Shown: positions 50,076 to 62,778 of the stretch, piece by piece
How the letters are laid out: each line of letters begins with the position of its first letter
Position numbering within the stretch: the first letter of the stretch is position 1
Assembly: GCA_016869975.1 (NCBI GenBank)
Contig: VGCZ01000014.1
Span: forward strand, 1-64,000
Direction: 5' to 3'
Length of the DNA stretch: 64,000 nt
From: Alphaproteobacteria bacterium
Lineage (GTDB): Bacteria; Pseudomonadota; Alphaproteobacteria; Reyranellales; Reyranellaceae
Notes under the pieces: model-generated
The model's database searches: none
Seen by the model: the letters and a program-made list of their open reading frames with translations, nothing else
What the model was told of the DNA's origin: nothing
Made by a program: the position numbers and the translations under genes

Positions 50076-51881
50076 TCAGGCGAACCACTCGCTCCGCATC
50101 GAGAGCATCGTGTCGTCGAGCCTGACCAGCATCGAGGCGAGATAGGCCGAGCGCGGCACCTCGTAGGTGAAGAAATAGCGGCAGGCCGCGAGCTTGCCGG
50201 CGCGGAAGGCGCGCTCTTCGGCGGTCGCGGGCGGCGGCAGATCGCGCACGGCGCTGGCCTGCCACAGCCACATCCAGCCCATCACCAGCAGGCCGAACAG
50301 GTCAAGGAAATGGAAGGCGTTGGCCAGCGCCAGCGACGCCTGCCCTTTACCCATCGCGCCCAGCAAGGTGGCGCGCGTCGCCTCGACCGTCTCCACCAGG
50401 CCGGCGAGGTCGCGGGCCATCGGCCTGAGCTCGTCGTGCGCCTCGGCGATGGCGATGGCGCGCGCGATCTCCGCTTTCACGGCGTTCCAGCCGGCACCGC
50501 CCTTGATCGCCATCTTGCGACCCAGGAGGTCGATGGCCTGGATGCCGTCGGTGCCCTCGTGGATCGGGTTGAGCCGCTGGTCGCGATAATACTGCTCGAC
50601 CGGATAGTCGCGGGTGTAGCCATACCCGCCGAGGATCTGCACGGCATGCTCGTTCGACTTCAGGCAGACCTCCGACAGCCAGCCCTTGACGATCGGGGTG
50701 AGCGTATCGAGCAGCAGCTCCAGCCGCGCCTTCTGCGCGGCATCACCGGCCATGGCGATGCGATCGACCAGCGAAGCGGCGTAGAGGCACAGATGCAGGC
50801 CGCCCTCGCTCACCCATTTCTGGTGCAGCAGCATGCGCTTGACGTCGGCGTGCTCGACAATGGGGATCATCGGCGAGGCCGGATCCTTGCTGTCGGGCGC
50901 GCGCCCCTGCGGCCGGCCGCGCGCGTACTCGAGCGAGAAGAGATACGCGGCATAGGCCAGCATCACCGCGCCCTGGCCAACGCCGATGCGCGCCTCGTTC
51001 ATCATCTGGAACATGTATTCCAGGCCGCGATGCGGCTGGCCGAGCAGATAGCCGACGGCGCCACCCTTCTCGCCGAAATTCAGCACCGTGTTGGTCGTAC
51101 CGCGGTAACCCATTTTGTGATTGAGACCGGCCAGCCTCACGTCGTTGCGCTCACCGACGCTGCCATCCGGATTGACCGTGCGCTTGGGCACGATGAACAG
51201 CGAAATACCCTTCACACCGGGCGGACCGCCGGGGATCTTGGCCAACACCATGTGCACGATGTTCTCGGAGAGCTCGTGGTCGCCGCCGGAGATCCACATC
51301 TTGTTGCCGATCACGCGATAGCTGCCGTCGGGCTGCGGCTCAGCGCGGGTGCGGATGTCGGCCAGCGACGAGCCCGCCTGCGGCTCGCTCAGGCACATCG
51401 TCCCGAAGAAGCGGCCGGCCAGCATCGGCGCCATATAGAGCGACTTCTGCTCCTGCGAGCCGAAGCTCTCGATCAGGTTGGCCGCGCCGACGGTGAGGAA
51501 CGGGTAGCCGGCGCTGCCGATATTGGCCGACTGGAACATGGCGTTGCACGCCTGCGCCACGGTCAACGGCAACTGCATGCCGCCCAGCTCGTAATCCTTG
51601 GTCGGCGCGAAGAAGCCGGCGTCGCGGAAGGCGGCGAGCGCCTCGGCGACCTCGGGGATCATGCTCACGGTGTTGCCGTCGAAGGTCGGCTCGTTCTTGT
51701 CGGCCTTGGCATTGTGCGGATGGAACTTCTCCAGCGCCAGGCGATGCGCCGTCTCGATCGCCGCCTCGAACGTCTCGCGACTGTGATCGGCGTAGCGAGC
51801 TTGCTGGGTGAACGCCCCGACATCGAGCAGGTCGTAAAGCACGAAGGCCAGGTCGCGGCGGTTGATCAGGGGACTTGTCAT
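50076..51881 (-). CDS. Large acyl-CoA dehydrogenase (DmdC/FadE-like, 601 residues)
   Basis: This flavoenzyme has an N-terminal helical domain of about 80 residues, the central domain with GTMCLSEPQAGSSLADIRTR (about 158-177) and VIGNKMWISGGDHEL, the C-terminal helical domain with GGYGYTRDYPVEQYYRDQRL and YRDQRLNPIHEGTDGIQAID carrying the catalytic Glu (HEG), and an extra C-terminal domain of about 120 residues. This architecture is that of the DmdC (3-methylmercaptopropionyl-CoA) and related dehydrogenases. The substrate is not fixed. It may supply the substrate for the adjacent SDR. Confidence 0.92.
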   Translation of the reverse strand: MTSPLINRRDLAFVLYDLLDVGAFTQQARYADHSRETFEAAIETAHRLALEKFHPHNAKADKNEPTFDGNTVSMIPEVAEALAAFRDAGFFAPTKDYELGGMQLPLTVAQACNAMFQSANIGSAGYPFLTVGAANLIESFGSQEQKSLYMAPMLAGRFFGTMCLSEPQAGSSLADIRTRAEPQPDGSYRVIGNKMWISGGDHELSENIVHMVLAKIPGGPPGVKGISLFIVPKRTVNPDGSVGERNDVRLAGLNHKMGYRGTTNTVLNFGEKGGAVGYLLGQPHRGLEYMFQMMNEARIGVGQGAVMLAYAAYLFSLEYARGRPQGRAPDSKDPASPMIPIVEHADVKRMLLHQKWVSEGGLHLCLYAASLVDRIAMAGDAAQKARLELLLDTLTPIVKGWLSEVCLKSNEHAVQILGGYGYTRDYPVEQYYRDQRLNPIHEGTDGIQAIDLLGRKMAIKGGAGWNAVKAEIARAIAIAEAHDELRPMARDLAGLVETVEATRATLLGAMGKGQASLALANAFHFLDLFGLLVMGWMWLWQASAVRDLPPPATAEERAFRAGKLAACRYFFTYEVPRSAYLASMLVRLDDTMLSMRSEWFA

Positions 51882-51973
51882 GTTAGCGGCACGTATAGCC
51901 GATCAATGATCCGTCACCAATCACCGGCGCCATCTCACCGCATGAGCGACCGCGAACACGACTACGCCACGCC

Positions 51974-52948
51974 TCAATCGAGCTTGATGTCTGCCGCCTT
52001 GACGATAGGCGCCCAGCGATCGGCCTCGGCGCGCACGAACTCGGCGGTCGATGCCGGCGTCGAGTCCGTCACCGGCACGATGCCCTGATCCGCCAGCGCC
52101 TTGAGCAAGGCGGCGTCGGCCATTGTTTCCCGGACGGCGGCGGCTAGCCGAGTGACAACCTCCGCCGGCAGACCGGCAGGCCCCGCGAGGCAATGCCAGA
52201 GCACGGCTTCGAAAGGCTGGCCGCCCAACAGTTCCGACACGGAGGGGACCTGCGGCGCGAGCACGGTGCGCTGGGCGGTGGCGACGGCCAGCAGCCGCGC
52301 GCGGCCGGAGCCATGGAACGGCAGCGCGCTGCCCAGGGTCGTGACCACCATGGCGATCTGGCCGGCCAGCAGGTCGGTCATCGCCGGGCCGCTGCCGCGA
52401 TACGGCACGTGGGTCAGCGATACGCCGCCCAGCGCCGTCTTCAGCCGCTCGGTGGTGAGATGCAGCAACGTGCCGCTGCCGGGCGAGCCATAGCTCAGCG
52501 TACCGGGCTTCGCGCGCGCCACCGCGATCAGGCCCATCAGCGAGTCCGGCTGCTGGAGATGGCCGATGAACGCCGCCGGCCCGCCGCCGACATGGGCGAT
52601 GTAGGTGAAATCCTTCACGACATCGTATTCCGGCTTGGCCGCCATCGAGGCGTAGAGCGCCTGCGTGGAGCCGGTGCCGAACAGCAGCGTGTAGCCATCC
52701 GGCTTGGCGCGCGCGACGCCGGCCGAGCCGATGACTCCGGCCGCACCGGCCTTGTTCTCGACCACGACAGGCTGGCCGAGCGCACGCGACAGCCGCTCCG
52801 CAAACAGGCGGCCGTAGACGTCGGTCGGGCCACCGGGCGGAAAGGCGATCACGAGGCGGACGGGCTGCGAGGGCCACGCCTGCGCGCGGGCCAGCGACGG
52901 CAGGGCCAACGCGGCAGCGCCGGCGGCGATCAGGGAACGACGACGCAT
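51974..52948 (-). CDS. Bug/TctC family extracytoplasmic substrate-binding protein
   Basis: This 324-residue periplasmic protein begins MRRRSLIAAGAAALALPSLA, a Tat-like signal, with cleavage after ARA. The mature chain has QPVRLVIAFPPGGPTDVYGR, VVVENKAGAAGVIGS and KPDGYTLLFGTGS, the Bug ligand-binding signature. The partner membrane proteins TctA/TctB are not nearby, as is common for orphan Bug genes. It probably binds a carboxylate. The next gene downstream of its promoter region, GlcG-like, starts on the same strand upstream of it. Confidence 0.9.
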   Translation of the reverse strand: MRRRSLIAAGAAALALPSLARAQAWPSQPVRLVIAFPPGGPTDVYGRLFAERLSRALGQPVVVENKAGAAGVIGSAGVARAKPDGYTLLFGTGSTQALYASMAAKPEYDVVKDFTYIAHVGGGPAAFIGHLQQPDSLMGLIAVARAKPGTLSYGSPGSGTLLHLTTERLKTALGGVSLTHVPYRGSGPAMTDLLAGQIAMVVTTLGSALPFHGSGRARLLAVATAQRTVLAPQVPSVSELLGGQPFEAVLWHCLAGPAGLPAEVVTRLAAAVRETMADAALLKALADQGIVPVTDSTPASTAEFVRAEADRWAPIVKAADIKLD

Positions 52949-52966
52949 GTGAACCTCCCCGGATAG

Positions 52967-53458
52967 TCAGAGCCCCGCCGATCGCCAGTTCTCGGCCGGC
53001 GCGGCGGGATGCGAGACGAGACCGGCGGCCCGCACGCCCATGATCGCGGCGTATTCGTCGCGATCGGAGGCGTCGCCGCTGATGCCGATCGCGCCGATGG
53101 CGTGGCCCTGCGCGTCGATCGCCAGTACGCCGCCCGGCACCGGCACGAAGCGGCCGTCGGAGGCCGCCGCCAGCGCGCCCTGGAAGGCCGGACGATTGCC
53201 CAGACGGTCGCGCAAGGTGCGGCTTGAGATACCCATGCCCAGCGCCCCCCACGCCTTGCCCAGCGCGATATCGAAGCGCAGCACGCCGCAGCCATCCTCC
53301 CGCTTGTAGGCGACGAGCTGACCGCCGGAATCGAGTACCGCGACGGTGAGCGGCAACAGCTCGGCGGCGCGCGCCGCGGCGAGCGCGCCGGCGATCATCG
53401 CGTCGGCCTGCGCCAAGGTCAGGCTCGAGCGCACGGGAAATAGGGTGTGGTCGTTCAC
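52967..53458 (-). CDS. GlcG/HbpS family heme-binding-like protein
   Basis: This 163-residue protein matches the GlcG/HbpS (DUF336) family. It has SLTLAQADAMIAGALAAARA, VAVLDSGGQLVAYKREDGC (about 39-57), VPGGVLAIDAQGHAIGAIGI and SGDASDRDEYAAI. Family members bind heme or act in glycolate/propanediol and dioxygenase-linked gene sets. No signal peptide is visible. It is 18 bases upstream of the Bug gene on the same strand, an association frequent in proteobacteria, suggesting one operon. Confidence 0.87.
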   Translation of the reverse strand: MNDHTLFPVRSSLTLAQADAMIAGALAAARAAELLPLTVAVLDSGGQLVAYKREDGCGVLRFDIALGKAWGALGMGISSRTLRDRLGNRPAFQGALAAASDGRFVPVPGGVLAIDAQGHAIGAIGISGDASDRDEYAAIMGVRAAGLVSHPAAPAENWRSAGL

Positions 53459-53489
53459 GGCCTCGCGGTCTCCCTCGAGTCAGATCTCA

Positions 53490-54041
53490 TCAGCATAGCC
53501 GAGACGACGCATCGAGCCGCAGCTCAACAGACGGCTCGGTCCGACCGGTCGCGAGGCAACCACGGTCGGCGCGGCCGGTTTCGACGAAACCGAGCTTACG
53601 AAGCACATGACCGGACGCCGGATTCTCCGCGAAGTATCCGGCGACGATCGACGTGAAGCCCGCGACACCGAAGCCGTAGTCGAGCACCGCGCGCCCGGCC
53701 TCGGTCGCCAGGCCCTGACCCCACTGGGCTACCGCGAGGTAGTAGCCCAGCTCCGCCTCATCGGGATCCTCGGTCGGGCTGAGGCCGGTCATGCCGATGA
53801 GCCTCGTCGTCGATCGCAGTGTCAAAGCCCAGACGATCTCGCGCGGCGCGATCTGGTCGAGGAAGAAGCGCGCATCAACCTCCGTGTAGGGATGAGGAAC
53901 GCGCGCCAGGTTTCGCGACACGCGCAAATCTCCCACGGTGTCGATGATCGCGGGCATATCTGCGTCTACGGGCTGGCGCAGCACGAGTCGCCTGGTCGTC
54001 AGTACGGGGCGCTCGCCGGCGAAACGTGTCGTATCCCCCAT
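53490..54041 (-). CDS. RimJ/RimL-type GNAT acetyltransferase
   Basis: This 183-residue protein begins with LTTRRLVLRQPVDADMPAII (about 14-33), the N-terminal signature of RimJ/RimL-like enzymes. GYYLAVAQWGQGLATEAGRA (about 99-118) contains the acetyl-CoA pyrophosphate loop, and NPASGHVLRKLGFVETG the beta-6/beta-7 NxxSxxxxxKLGF motif. It acetylates an N-terminus or small amine; the substrate is unknown. It lies 31 bases upstream of the GlcG-like gene on the same strand. Confidence 0.87.
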   Translation of the reverse strand: MGDTTRFAGERPVLTTRRLVLRQPVDADMPAIIDTVGDLRVSRNLARVPHPYTEVDARFFLDQIAPREIVWALTLRSTTRLIGMTGLSPTEDPDEAELGYYLAVAQWGQGLATEAGRAVLDYGFGVAGFTSIVAGYFAENPASGHVLRKLGFVETGRADRGCLATGRTEPSVELRLDASSRLC

Positions 54042-54097
54042 CCCTTCCCCATCGGCTCATCGCGGCGCTATGCTGGCACGCGACAGGGAGAGCTCAT

Positions 54098-55294
54098 ATG
54101 CCGCATGACGTGTTGGACGCGCTGAAGCCGTCCGAGGCCGAGATGATCGCGATCCGCCGCGACATCCACAAGCACCCCGAGACCGCCTTCGAGGAGGTGC
54201 GGACGGCCGACATCGTCGCCGCCAAGCTCACCGAATGGGGCATCCCGATCCATCGCGGGCTCGCCACCACCGGCGTGGTCGGCACGCTCAAGGGCGCCCG
54301 GCCGGGCCAGAAGACCATCGGCCTGCGCGCCGATATGGACGCCCTGCACCTGCAGGAGAAGAACGACTTCGCGCACCGCTCGGTGATCGACGGCAAGATG
54401 CACGCCTGCGGGCATGACGGGCACACCGCGATGTTGCTGGGCGCGGCCAAGCATCTCGCGGCCAATCCCGACTTCGCCGGCACCATCCACTTCATCTTCC
54501 AGCCCGCGGAGGAAGGCCTTGGCGGCGCGCGGGTGATGATCGAGGAAGGCCTGTTCGACCTGTTCCCCTGCGACGCGGTCTACGGCATGCACAACATGCC
54601 CGGCGTGCCCACAGGCCACTTCGCCATCTGCCCCGGTCCGATGCTGGCGGCCAGCGATTCGTGGACGGTGACCTTCAAGGGCACCGGCGGCCACGGCGCG
54701 CTGCCCGAGCGCGGCACCGATCCGACGACGCCGATGGCCAGCTTCATCCTCGCCATCCAGGGCATCATCGGCCGCAACGTGCCGTCGTCGCAGACGGCGG
54801 TGCTGAGCGTCGGCCATATCGCCGCCGGCACCTACGGCTCACCCAACGTGATTCCGTCCGACGTGCTGGTGCGTGGCACGGCGCGCAGCTACAGCCCCGC
54901 CGTGCGCGACTTGCTGGAGCGCCGCATGGGCGAGATTGCCAAATCGACCGCCGAGGCCTGGGGCTGCACGGCCGAGTACACGTACCAGCGCCGCTACCCG
55001 CCGCTGGTCAACGCCAAGGAGCAGACAGCGATCGCCGTGAAGGCGGCGCAGGCCACGGCGGGCGTCGACAAGGTCAACGGCAAGATGACGCCGATGACCG
55101 GCGCCGAGGACTTCGCCTTCATGCTCGAGAAGCTGCCCGGCGCCTACATCTTCATTGGCAACGGCGGCGACGCCGAGGGCGGTTGCCAGCACGTCCACAC
55201 GCCGGTCTACGACTTCAACGACAAGGCCCTGCTCACCGGCGCGGCCTACTGGATCAACTTGGTAAGGCAGGAACTGGGCGACGACGCGGCCTGA
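54098..55294 (+). CDS. M20D amidohydrolase (hippurate/N-acyl-amino acid hydrolase)
   Basis: This 398-residue metalloenzyme has RRDIHKHPETAFEE (about 19-32), the metal-binding CGHDGHTAMLLGAA with Cys and His near 107-110, FQPAEEGLGGA with the Glu pair, VYGMHNMPGVPTGHF, KGTGGHGALPERGTDP at the dimer domain, and the last metal His in HVHTPVYDFND. It hydrolyses N-acyl amino acids such as hippurate. GGGAGAGCTCAT precedes the ATG at 54098. It is divergent from the GNAT gene and followed by a palindromic repeat. Confidence 0.92.
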   Translation: MPHDVLDALKPSEAEMIAIRRDIHKHPETAFEEVRTADIVAAKLTEWGIPIHRGLATTGVVGTLKGARPGQKTIGLRADMDALHLQEKNDFAHRSVIDGKMHACGHDGHTAMLLGAAKHLAANPDFAGTIHFIFQPAEEGLGGARVMIEEGLFDLFPCDAVYGMHNMPGVPTGHFAICPGPMLAASDSWTVTFKGTGGHGALPERGTDPTTPMASFILAIQGIIGRNVPSSQTAVLSVGHIAAGTYGSPNVIPSDVLVRGTARSYSPAVRDLLERRMGEIAKSTAEAWGCTAEYTYQRRYPPLVNAKEQTAIAVKAAQATAGVDKVNGKMTPMTGAEDFAFMLEKLPGAYIFIGNGGDAEGGCQHVHTPVYDFNDKALLTGAAYWINLVRQELGDDAA

Positions 55295-55300
55295 CCCATC

Positions 55301-55382
55301 CCGTCATTCCGAGCGCAGCGAGGAATCTCCCGCCAAGGAGACTTCGGCTCGAGGCGCCCCCCTCGCTACGCTCGGGATGACG
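55301..55382. repeat. Palindromic intergenic repeat (CCGAGCGCAGCGAGG family)
   Basis: CCGTCATTCCGAGCGCAGCG starts at 55301 and the inverted arm ends with CTCGGGATGACG at 55382. The arms match over about 22 bases with small differences. It follows the M20 stop by seven bases. The rest of the gap (55383-55501) holds no recognised gene. Confidence 0.85.
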
Positions 55383-55501
55383 CATCAATGCGCCTGGGAC
55401 GGCGTATGCTTGGGCCGAATCCTGGGACCGCAGTGGCGATCCCGGCGGGACATGTTATGACAGTGCGACAGGAATAACCGCACCCACCAGAGGAAACGCC
55501 A

Positions 55502-57133
55502 ATGCTCGGCCTGATGCAGGACCGTCCGCTGCTGATCTCGCAGATCATCGATTTCGCCGCCAATTACTATTCCGACGTCGAGATCGTCTCGCGCACCGTC
55601 GAGGGCCCCATCCATCGCTATGGCTACGGCGACGCGCACAAGCGCTCCAAGAAGCTGGCCGAGGCGCTGCAGGGGCTGGGCATCAAGCTGGGCGACCGCG
55701 TCGGCACCATCGCCTGGAACACCTACCGCCATTTCGAGTGCTATTTCGGCATCTCAGGTATCGGCGCGGTGCTGCACACCATCAATCCGCGCCTGGCGCC
55801 CGACCACATCACCTACATCGCCAACCACGCCGAGGACCAGATCATCCTCGTCGACCTGAACTTGCTGCCGATCGTCGAAGGCGTGATCGACCACCTCAAG
55901 ACGGTGAAGCATGTCGTGGTGATGACCGACCGCGCGCACATGCCGTCATCGTCCAAGATTCCCAGCCTGCTGTGCTACGAGGAGCTGATCGCCGACAAGC
56001 CGGGCACGCTGCGTTGGCCGGACTTCGACGAGAAGACCGCCTCGTCGCTCTGCTACACCTCGGGGACGACGGGCAATCCCAAGGGCGTGCTCTATTCGCA
56101 CCGCTCGACGCTCATCCACACGATGATGGCGTCCAACGGCTCGGTGATTCCGATGGATCCCGACACCACGGTGCTTCCCGTGGTGCCGATGTTCCATGCC
56201 AACGCCTGGGGCCTGGTCTACGCCGCGCCGATCTGCGGCGCCAAGCTGGTGTTCCCCGGCGCCAAGCTCGATGGCGCCAGCGTCTACGAGCTGCTCGACA
56301 AGGAGCGGGTGACACTGAGCGCCGGCGTGCCGACGGTGTGGCTCGCCCTGCTCGACTACTGCGCCCAGAACAAGCTCAAGATGTCGTCGGTCAAGCGCAC
56401 CCTGATCGGCGGCTCGGCGGTGCCGATCTCGATGATCTCGCGCTTCTGGAACGAGCATGGCGCCGAGGTCGTGCAAGGCTGGGGTATGACCGAGATGAGT
56501 CCGCTCGGCACCACGACGCGCTTCAACCGCGGCGAGCGCCAGTTGCCCGACGCCGAGCGCTTCGCCATCACCGCCAAGCAGGGCCGGCCGGTCTTCGGCT
56601 GCGAGATGAAGATCGTCGACGACGAGGGCAACGACCTGCCGCAGGACGGCAGCGTCTCCGGCAACATGGTAGTGCGCGGTCCCTGGATCGTGAAGGGCTA
56701 CATGAAAGGCGACGGCAAGAGCCAGTTCGGCAAAGACGACTGGTTCGCCACCGGCGACGTCTGCAAGATCGAGAAGGACGGCTCGGTGGTGATCACCGAC
56801 CGCTCCAAGGACGTCATCAAATCGGGCGGCGAGTGGATCTCCTCGATCGATCTCGAGAACGCCGCCATGGGCTGCCCCGGCGTCGCCGAGGCCGCGGTGA
56901 TCGGCGTGGCGCATCCCAAGTGGGACGAGCGGCCGCTGCTGATCGTGCATCCCCGGCCGGGTACCAACGTCACCAAGGAGCAGGTCCTCGAGTTCCTGCA
57001 GGGCAAGATCGCGAAGTGGTGGATGCCCGACGACGTGCAGTTCGTCGAGGCGATCCCGCACGGTGCAACCGGCAAGATCCTCAAGACCAAGCTGCGCGAG
57101 CAGTTCAAGGACTACAAGCTGCCGACGGCCTGA
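55502..57133 (+). CDS. AMP-forming fatty-acyl-CoA ligase
   Basis: This 543-residue ligase has [20 protein letters not shown] (about 180-199) for ATP binding, [16 protein letters not shown] (about 323-338), [38 protein letters not shown] and the C-terminal [14 protein letters not shown] with the catalytic Lys. The 'WISSIDLEN' variant is typical of medium/long-chain FadD-like ligases in alphaproteobacteria. It would feed the enoyl-CoA hydratase/dehydrogenase and thiolase encoded downstream. AGAGGAAACGCC precedes the ATG. Confidence 0.93.
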   Translation: MLGLMQDRPLLISQIIDFAANYYSDVEIVSRTVEGPIHRYGYGDAHKRSKKLAEALQGLGIKLGDRVGTIAWNTYRHFECYFGISGIGAVLHTINPRLAPDHITYIANHAEDQIILVDLNLLPIVEGVIDHLKTVKHVVVMTDRAHMPSSSKIPSLLCYEELIADKPGTLRWPDFDEKTASSLCYTSGTTGNPKGVLYSHRSTLIHTMMASNGSVIPMDPDTTVLPVVPMFHANAWGLVYAAPICGAKLVFPGAKLDGASVYELLDKERVTLSAGVPTVWLALLDYCAQNKLKMSSVKRTLIGGSAVPISMISRFWNEHGAEVVQGWGMTEMSPLGTTTRFNRGERQLPDAERFAITAKQGRPVFGCEMKIVDDEGNDLPQDGSVSGNMVVRGPWIVKGYMKGDGKSQFGKDDWFATGDVCKIEKDGSVVITDRSKDVIKSGGEWISSIDLENAAMGCPGVAEAAVIGVAHPKWDERPLLIVHPRPGTNVTKEQVLEFLQGKIAKWWMPDDVQFVEAIPHGATGKILKTKLREQFKDYKLPTA

Positions 57134-57152
57134 CGCCGCAGGAAGGAGCCCG

Positions 57153-58118
57153 ATGACGACGCGCCGACGCAGCTTCCTCGTCGCCGGCGCCGCGGCGTCG
57201 TTCGGCTTGTCCGGGGCCGCCCGCGCGGCCTGGCCGGACAAGCCGATCCGCTTCGTCGTGAGCTTCGCGCCCGGCACGGCGACCGACAACCTCGCCCGCG
57301 TGCTCGCGGAGTCGATCGCCGCCGATCTCAGCCAGCCGATCGTCATCGACAACAAGCCGGGCGCGCAGGGCTCGATCGGCGCCAACCAGGTCGCCAAGGC
57401 GCCGGCCGATGGCTATACGATCCTCGTCGGATCGGCGACGACTCAGGCCGCCGCCGCGTCGCTGCTCAAGACGATACCCTACGATCCCGTTCGAGACTTC
57501 GCGCCGATCACCAAGCTCGGCCACATCGCCCAGGTCCTCGTCGTACCGGCGGAGTCGCCGCACCGCGACGTGGCGGCGCTGGTAGCGCATGCGCGCGCCC
57601 ATCCCGGCAAGGTGAACTACGGCACCGGTTCGAGCGGCAATCTCCTGCCCTCGGCGACGCTCGTGAAGCGGCTGGGCCTGGATATCGCGCGCGTCACCTA
57701 CCGCAGCCCGCCACAGGCGATGGCCGACGTGCTGGGCGGCAGCGTGCAGTTCATGTTTATCGACGTCTCGGCGGCGCTGGGCCAGATCCGAGCCGGCAAG
57801 CTGCGCGCGTTGGCGGTCAGCTCGGCCCAGCCCAGCGCGTTGTTGCCGGGGGTCCCTTCCATCGCCGCGACCTTGCCCGGCTTCGAGCTGTTGACCTGGT
57901 TCGCAATGTATGCGCCGTCCGGTACGGATGGGGCGATCGTCGCACGCCTCAACGCATCCGCCCGCAAGGCGCTGGCCGATACCGCGATCGCCTCGCGCCT
58001 CGCCGACATGGGCTTCGAGGTCTACGGCTCGACGCCCGACGAGCTGCGCGCCTTCACCGCCGCCGAGGTCGCAAAATGGCGCACGCTGGTCGCCGAGACC
58101 GGAATCGAGCCGGAATAG
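57153..58118 (+). CDS. Bug/TctC family substrate-binding protein (second)
   Basis: This 321-residue periplasmic protein begins MTTRRRSFLVAGAAASFGLS, a twin-arginine-type signal, with cleavage after ARA. IRFVVSFAPGTATDNLARVL, VIDNKPGAQGSIGANQVAK and ADGYTILVGSATTQ are the Bug signatures. No TctA/TctB genes are near. GGAAGGAG six bases before the ATG at 57153 decides the start. It lies between the fatty-acyl ligase and the MBL gene with tiny gaps (19 and 3 bases), so all three are co-transcribed. Confidence 0.9.
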   Translation: MTTRRRSFLVAGAAASFGLSGAARAAWPDKPIRFVVSFAPGTATDNLARVLAESIAADLSQPIVIDNKPGAQGSIGANQVAKAPADGYTILVGSATTQAAAASLLKTIPYDPVRDFAPITKLGHIAQVLVVPAESPHRDVAALVAHARAHPGKVNYGTGSSGNLLPSATLVKRLGLDIARVTYRSPPQAMADVLGGSVQFMFIDVSAALGQIRAGKLRALAVSSAQPSALLPGVPSIAATLPGFELLTWFAMYAPSGTDGAIVARLNASARKALADTAIASRLADMGFEVYGSTPDELRAFTAAEVAKWRTLVAETGIEPE

Positions 58119-58121
58119 ACG

Positions 58122-58862
58122 ATGGCGATCGATTTCACCTTTCTCGGCTGCGGAGATGCCTTCGGCAGCGGCGGGCGCTTCAACACCTGCTTCCATGTGA
58201 AAGCGCCAAGCGCGACGTTCCTGATCGACTGCGGCGCCAGCTCGATGATCTCGATCCGCAAGCATGGTATCGATCCCAACGCCGTCGACGCGATCCTGAT
58301 CACGCATCTGCACGGCGACCATTTCGGCGGCTTGCCCTTCTTCATCCTCGACGCCCAGCTCGGCAGCCGGCGCAGCCGGCCTTTGACCATCGCCGGTCCG
58401 CCGGGGCTGCGCGATCGGCTGTTCCAGGCGATGGAGGTGTTCTTCCCCGACTCCAGCGGCATCGCGCAGAAATTCGATCTGACCATCGTCGAGTTCACGC
58501 CCGACGAGCCGGCGACGCTCGGCGCGCTGACCGTGATGCCGCATCTCGTGCGCCATCCCTGCGGCGCGCCGCCGCTGGCGCTGCGCGTGGAGGTCGACGG
58601 CAAGTCGCTGTGCTACACCGGCGACACCGAATGGGTCGACGCCATCGTCGACGCGGCCAGAGGCGTCGACCTGTTTGTCTGCGAGACCTATTTCGACGAC
58701 AAGCCTGTGCGTTTCCACCTCAACTGGCAGACGGTGAAGCGGCATCTGCCCGATATCGGCGCCAAACGCGTGGTCGTGACGCACATGAGTCCAGAGATGC
58801 TTTCGCGCGTCGGCTCGCTGGGCGTCGAGGCGGCCGAGGACGGATTGCGCCTGTCGGTCTGA
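58122..58862 (+). CDS. MBL-fold metallo-hydrolase (RNase Z/phosphodiesterase-like)
   Basis: This 246-residue protein has TFLGCGDAFGSGGRFNTCFH at its start, AILITHLHGDHFGGLPFFIL (HxHxDH zinc motif, about 59-78), MPHLVRHPCGAP, SLCYTGDTEWVD with the bridging Asp and VVTHMSPEM with the last His. This set is that of the RNase Z/AtsA/PhnP-like group. The substrate is not determinable; it may hydrolyse a phosphodiester, lactone or thioester. It starts three bases after the Bug stop, so it is translationally linked. Confidence 0.87.
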   Translation: MAIDFTFLGCGDAFGSGGRFNTCFHVKAPSATFLIDCGASSMISIRKHGIDPNAVDAILITHLHGDHFGGLPFFILDAQLGSRRSRPLTIAGPPGLRDRLFQAMEVFFPDSSGIAQKFDLTIVEFTPDEPATLGALTVMPHLVRHPCGAPPLALRVEVDGKSLCYTGDTEWVDAIVDAARGVDLFVCETYFDDKPVRFHLNWQTVKRHLPDIGAKRVVVTHMSPEMLSRVGSLGVEAAEDGLRLSV

Positions 58863-58934
58863 GGCGGTACGAGTTCCCCAACACTCAGAACGCGCTTTCG
58901 CGGCGCGGAATGAAGCTTCGGAGGGAAAAACGAC

Positions 58935-61031
<2,097 letters not shown>

Positions 61032-61068
61032 TCTAGGCTAGGATCGCAGAAACACCCAGGAGGGACAC

Positions 61069-62253
<1,185 letters not shown>

Positions 62254-62280
62254 GCCCGGGCGTCATGCCAGGATGAGCGA

Positions 62281-62315
62281 GGGCGGGACCGCAAGGTCCC
62301 GCCCTTGTTTCTTTC
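62281..62315 (+). terminator. Rho-independent terminator after the thiolase gene
   Basis: GGGCGGGACC (62281-62290), loop GCAA, and GGTCCCGCCC (62295-62304) form a perfect ten-pair stem followed by TTGTTTCTTTC. It lies 27 bases after the thiolase stop. Confidence 0.93.
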
Positions 62316-62344
62316 AACGCTCCGACTCGCGACGAGTAGCTGAT

Positions 62345-62623
62345 ATGGAGCCCGAAGCCCCTCTGCTGGTCCTACACACCGCCGACGCCGAAGGCGAATG
62401 GAGCAAGCGCACTGTCCGCGCCGAGTTCCATTCCGATAACCTTATCCTCCACGGTGTGGGGGACGACCTAGATGCCGTCGCGATCGACGCCGGCAGCGTC
62501 CCTCTCTCGATCGACCGGCTTTATGCCTGCGCCGCGAACAACCTCGCACGACTTTACCGCTTCAGGCTCGATCAACGTATCCAACCTCAGCGGTCTGCTG
62601 CTGTCGACAGCCATGCCCATTGA
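62345..62623 (+). CDS. Small hypothetical protein
   Basis: This 92-residue ORF begins MEPEAPLLVLHTADAEGEWS and is predicted to be largely beta (AEFHSDNLILHGVGDDLDAV). No signal peptide or family was recognised. The ATG at 62345 lacks a strong ribosome-binding site, and the C-terminal part (ARLYRFRLDQRIQPQRSAAV) is less convincing. It follows the thiolase terminator and so has its own transcription if real. Confidence 0.4.
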   Translation: MEPEAPLLVLHTADAEGEWSKRTVRAEFHSDNLILHGVGDDLDAVAIDAGSVPLSIDRLYACAANNLARLYRFRLDQRIQPQRSAAVDSHAH

Positions 62624-62717
62624 GGTAGCCCCGACCGCTCCGGCAGTGAATGCCTGTCGGTGCGAACGCCTTGCCCCAGCGCCCTGGCGTGCTCCATGAC
62701 GCCGTCATTGCGTCCCC

Positions 62718-62764
62718 GGAGCGTAGCGTACCCAAAGCCGACGCTACCGGATACACTACGCTCC
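62718..62764. promoter_or_regulatory. Inverted repeat in the leader of the PhyH-like gene
   Basis: GGAGCGTAGCGTACCC (62718-62733) is mirrored by GGATACACTACGCTCC (62749-62764), with two mismatches. The second arm ends directly before the AGGAGG ribosome-binding site (62765-62770). A hairpin here may be a diverged copy of the intergenic repeat or control translation. Confidence 0.45.
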
Positions 62765-62778
62765 AGGAGGAGCGTCTC

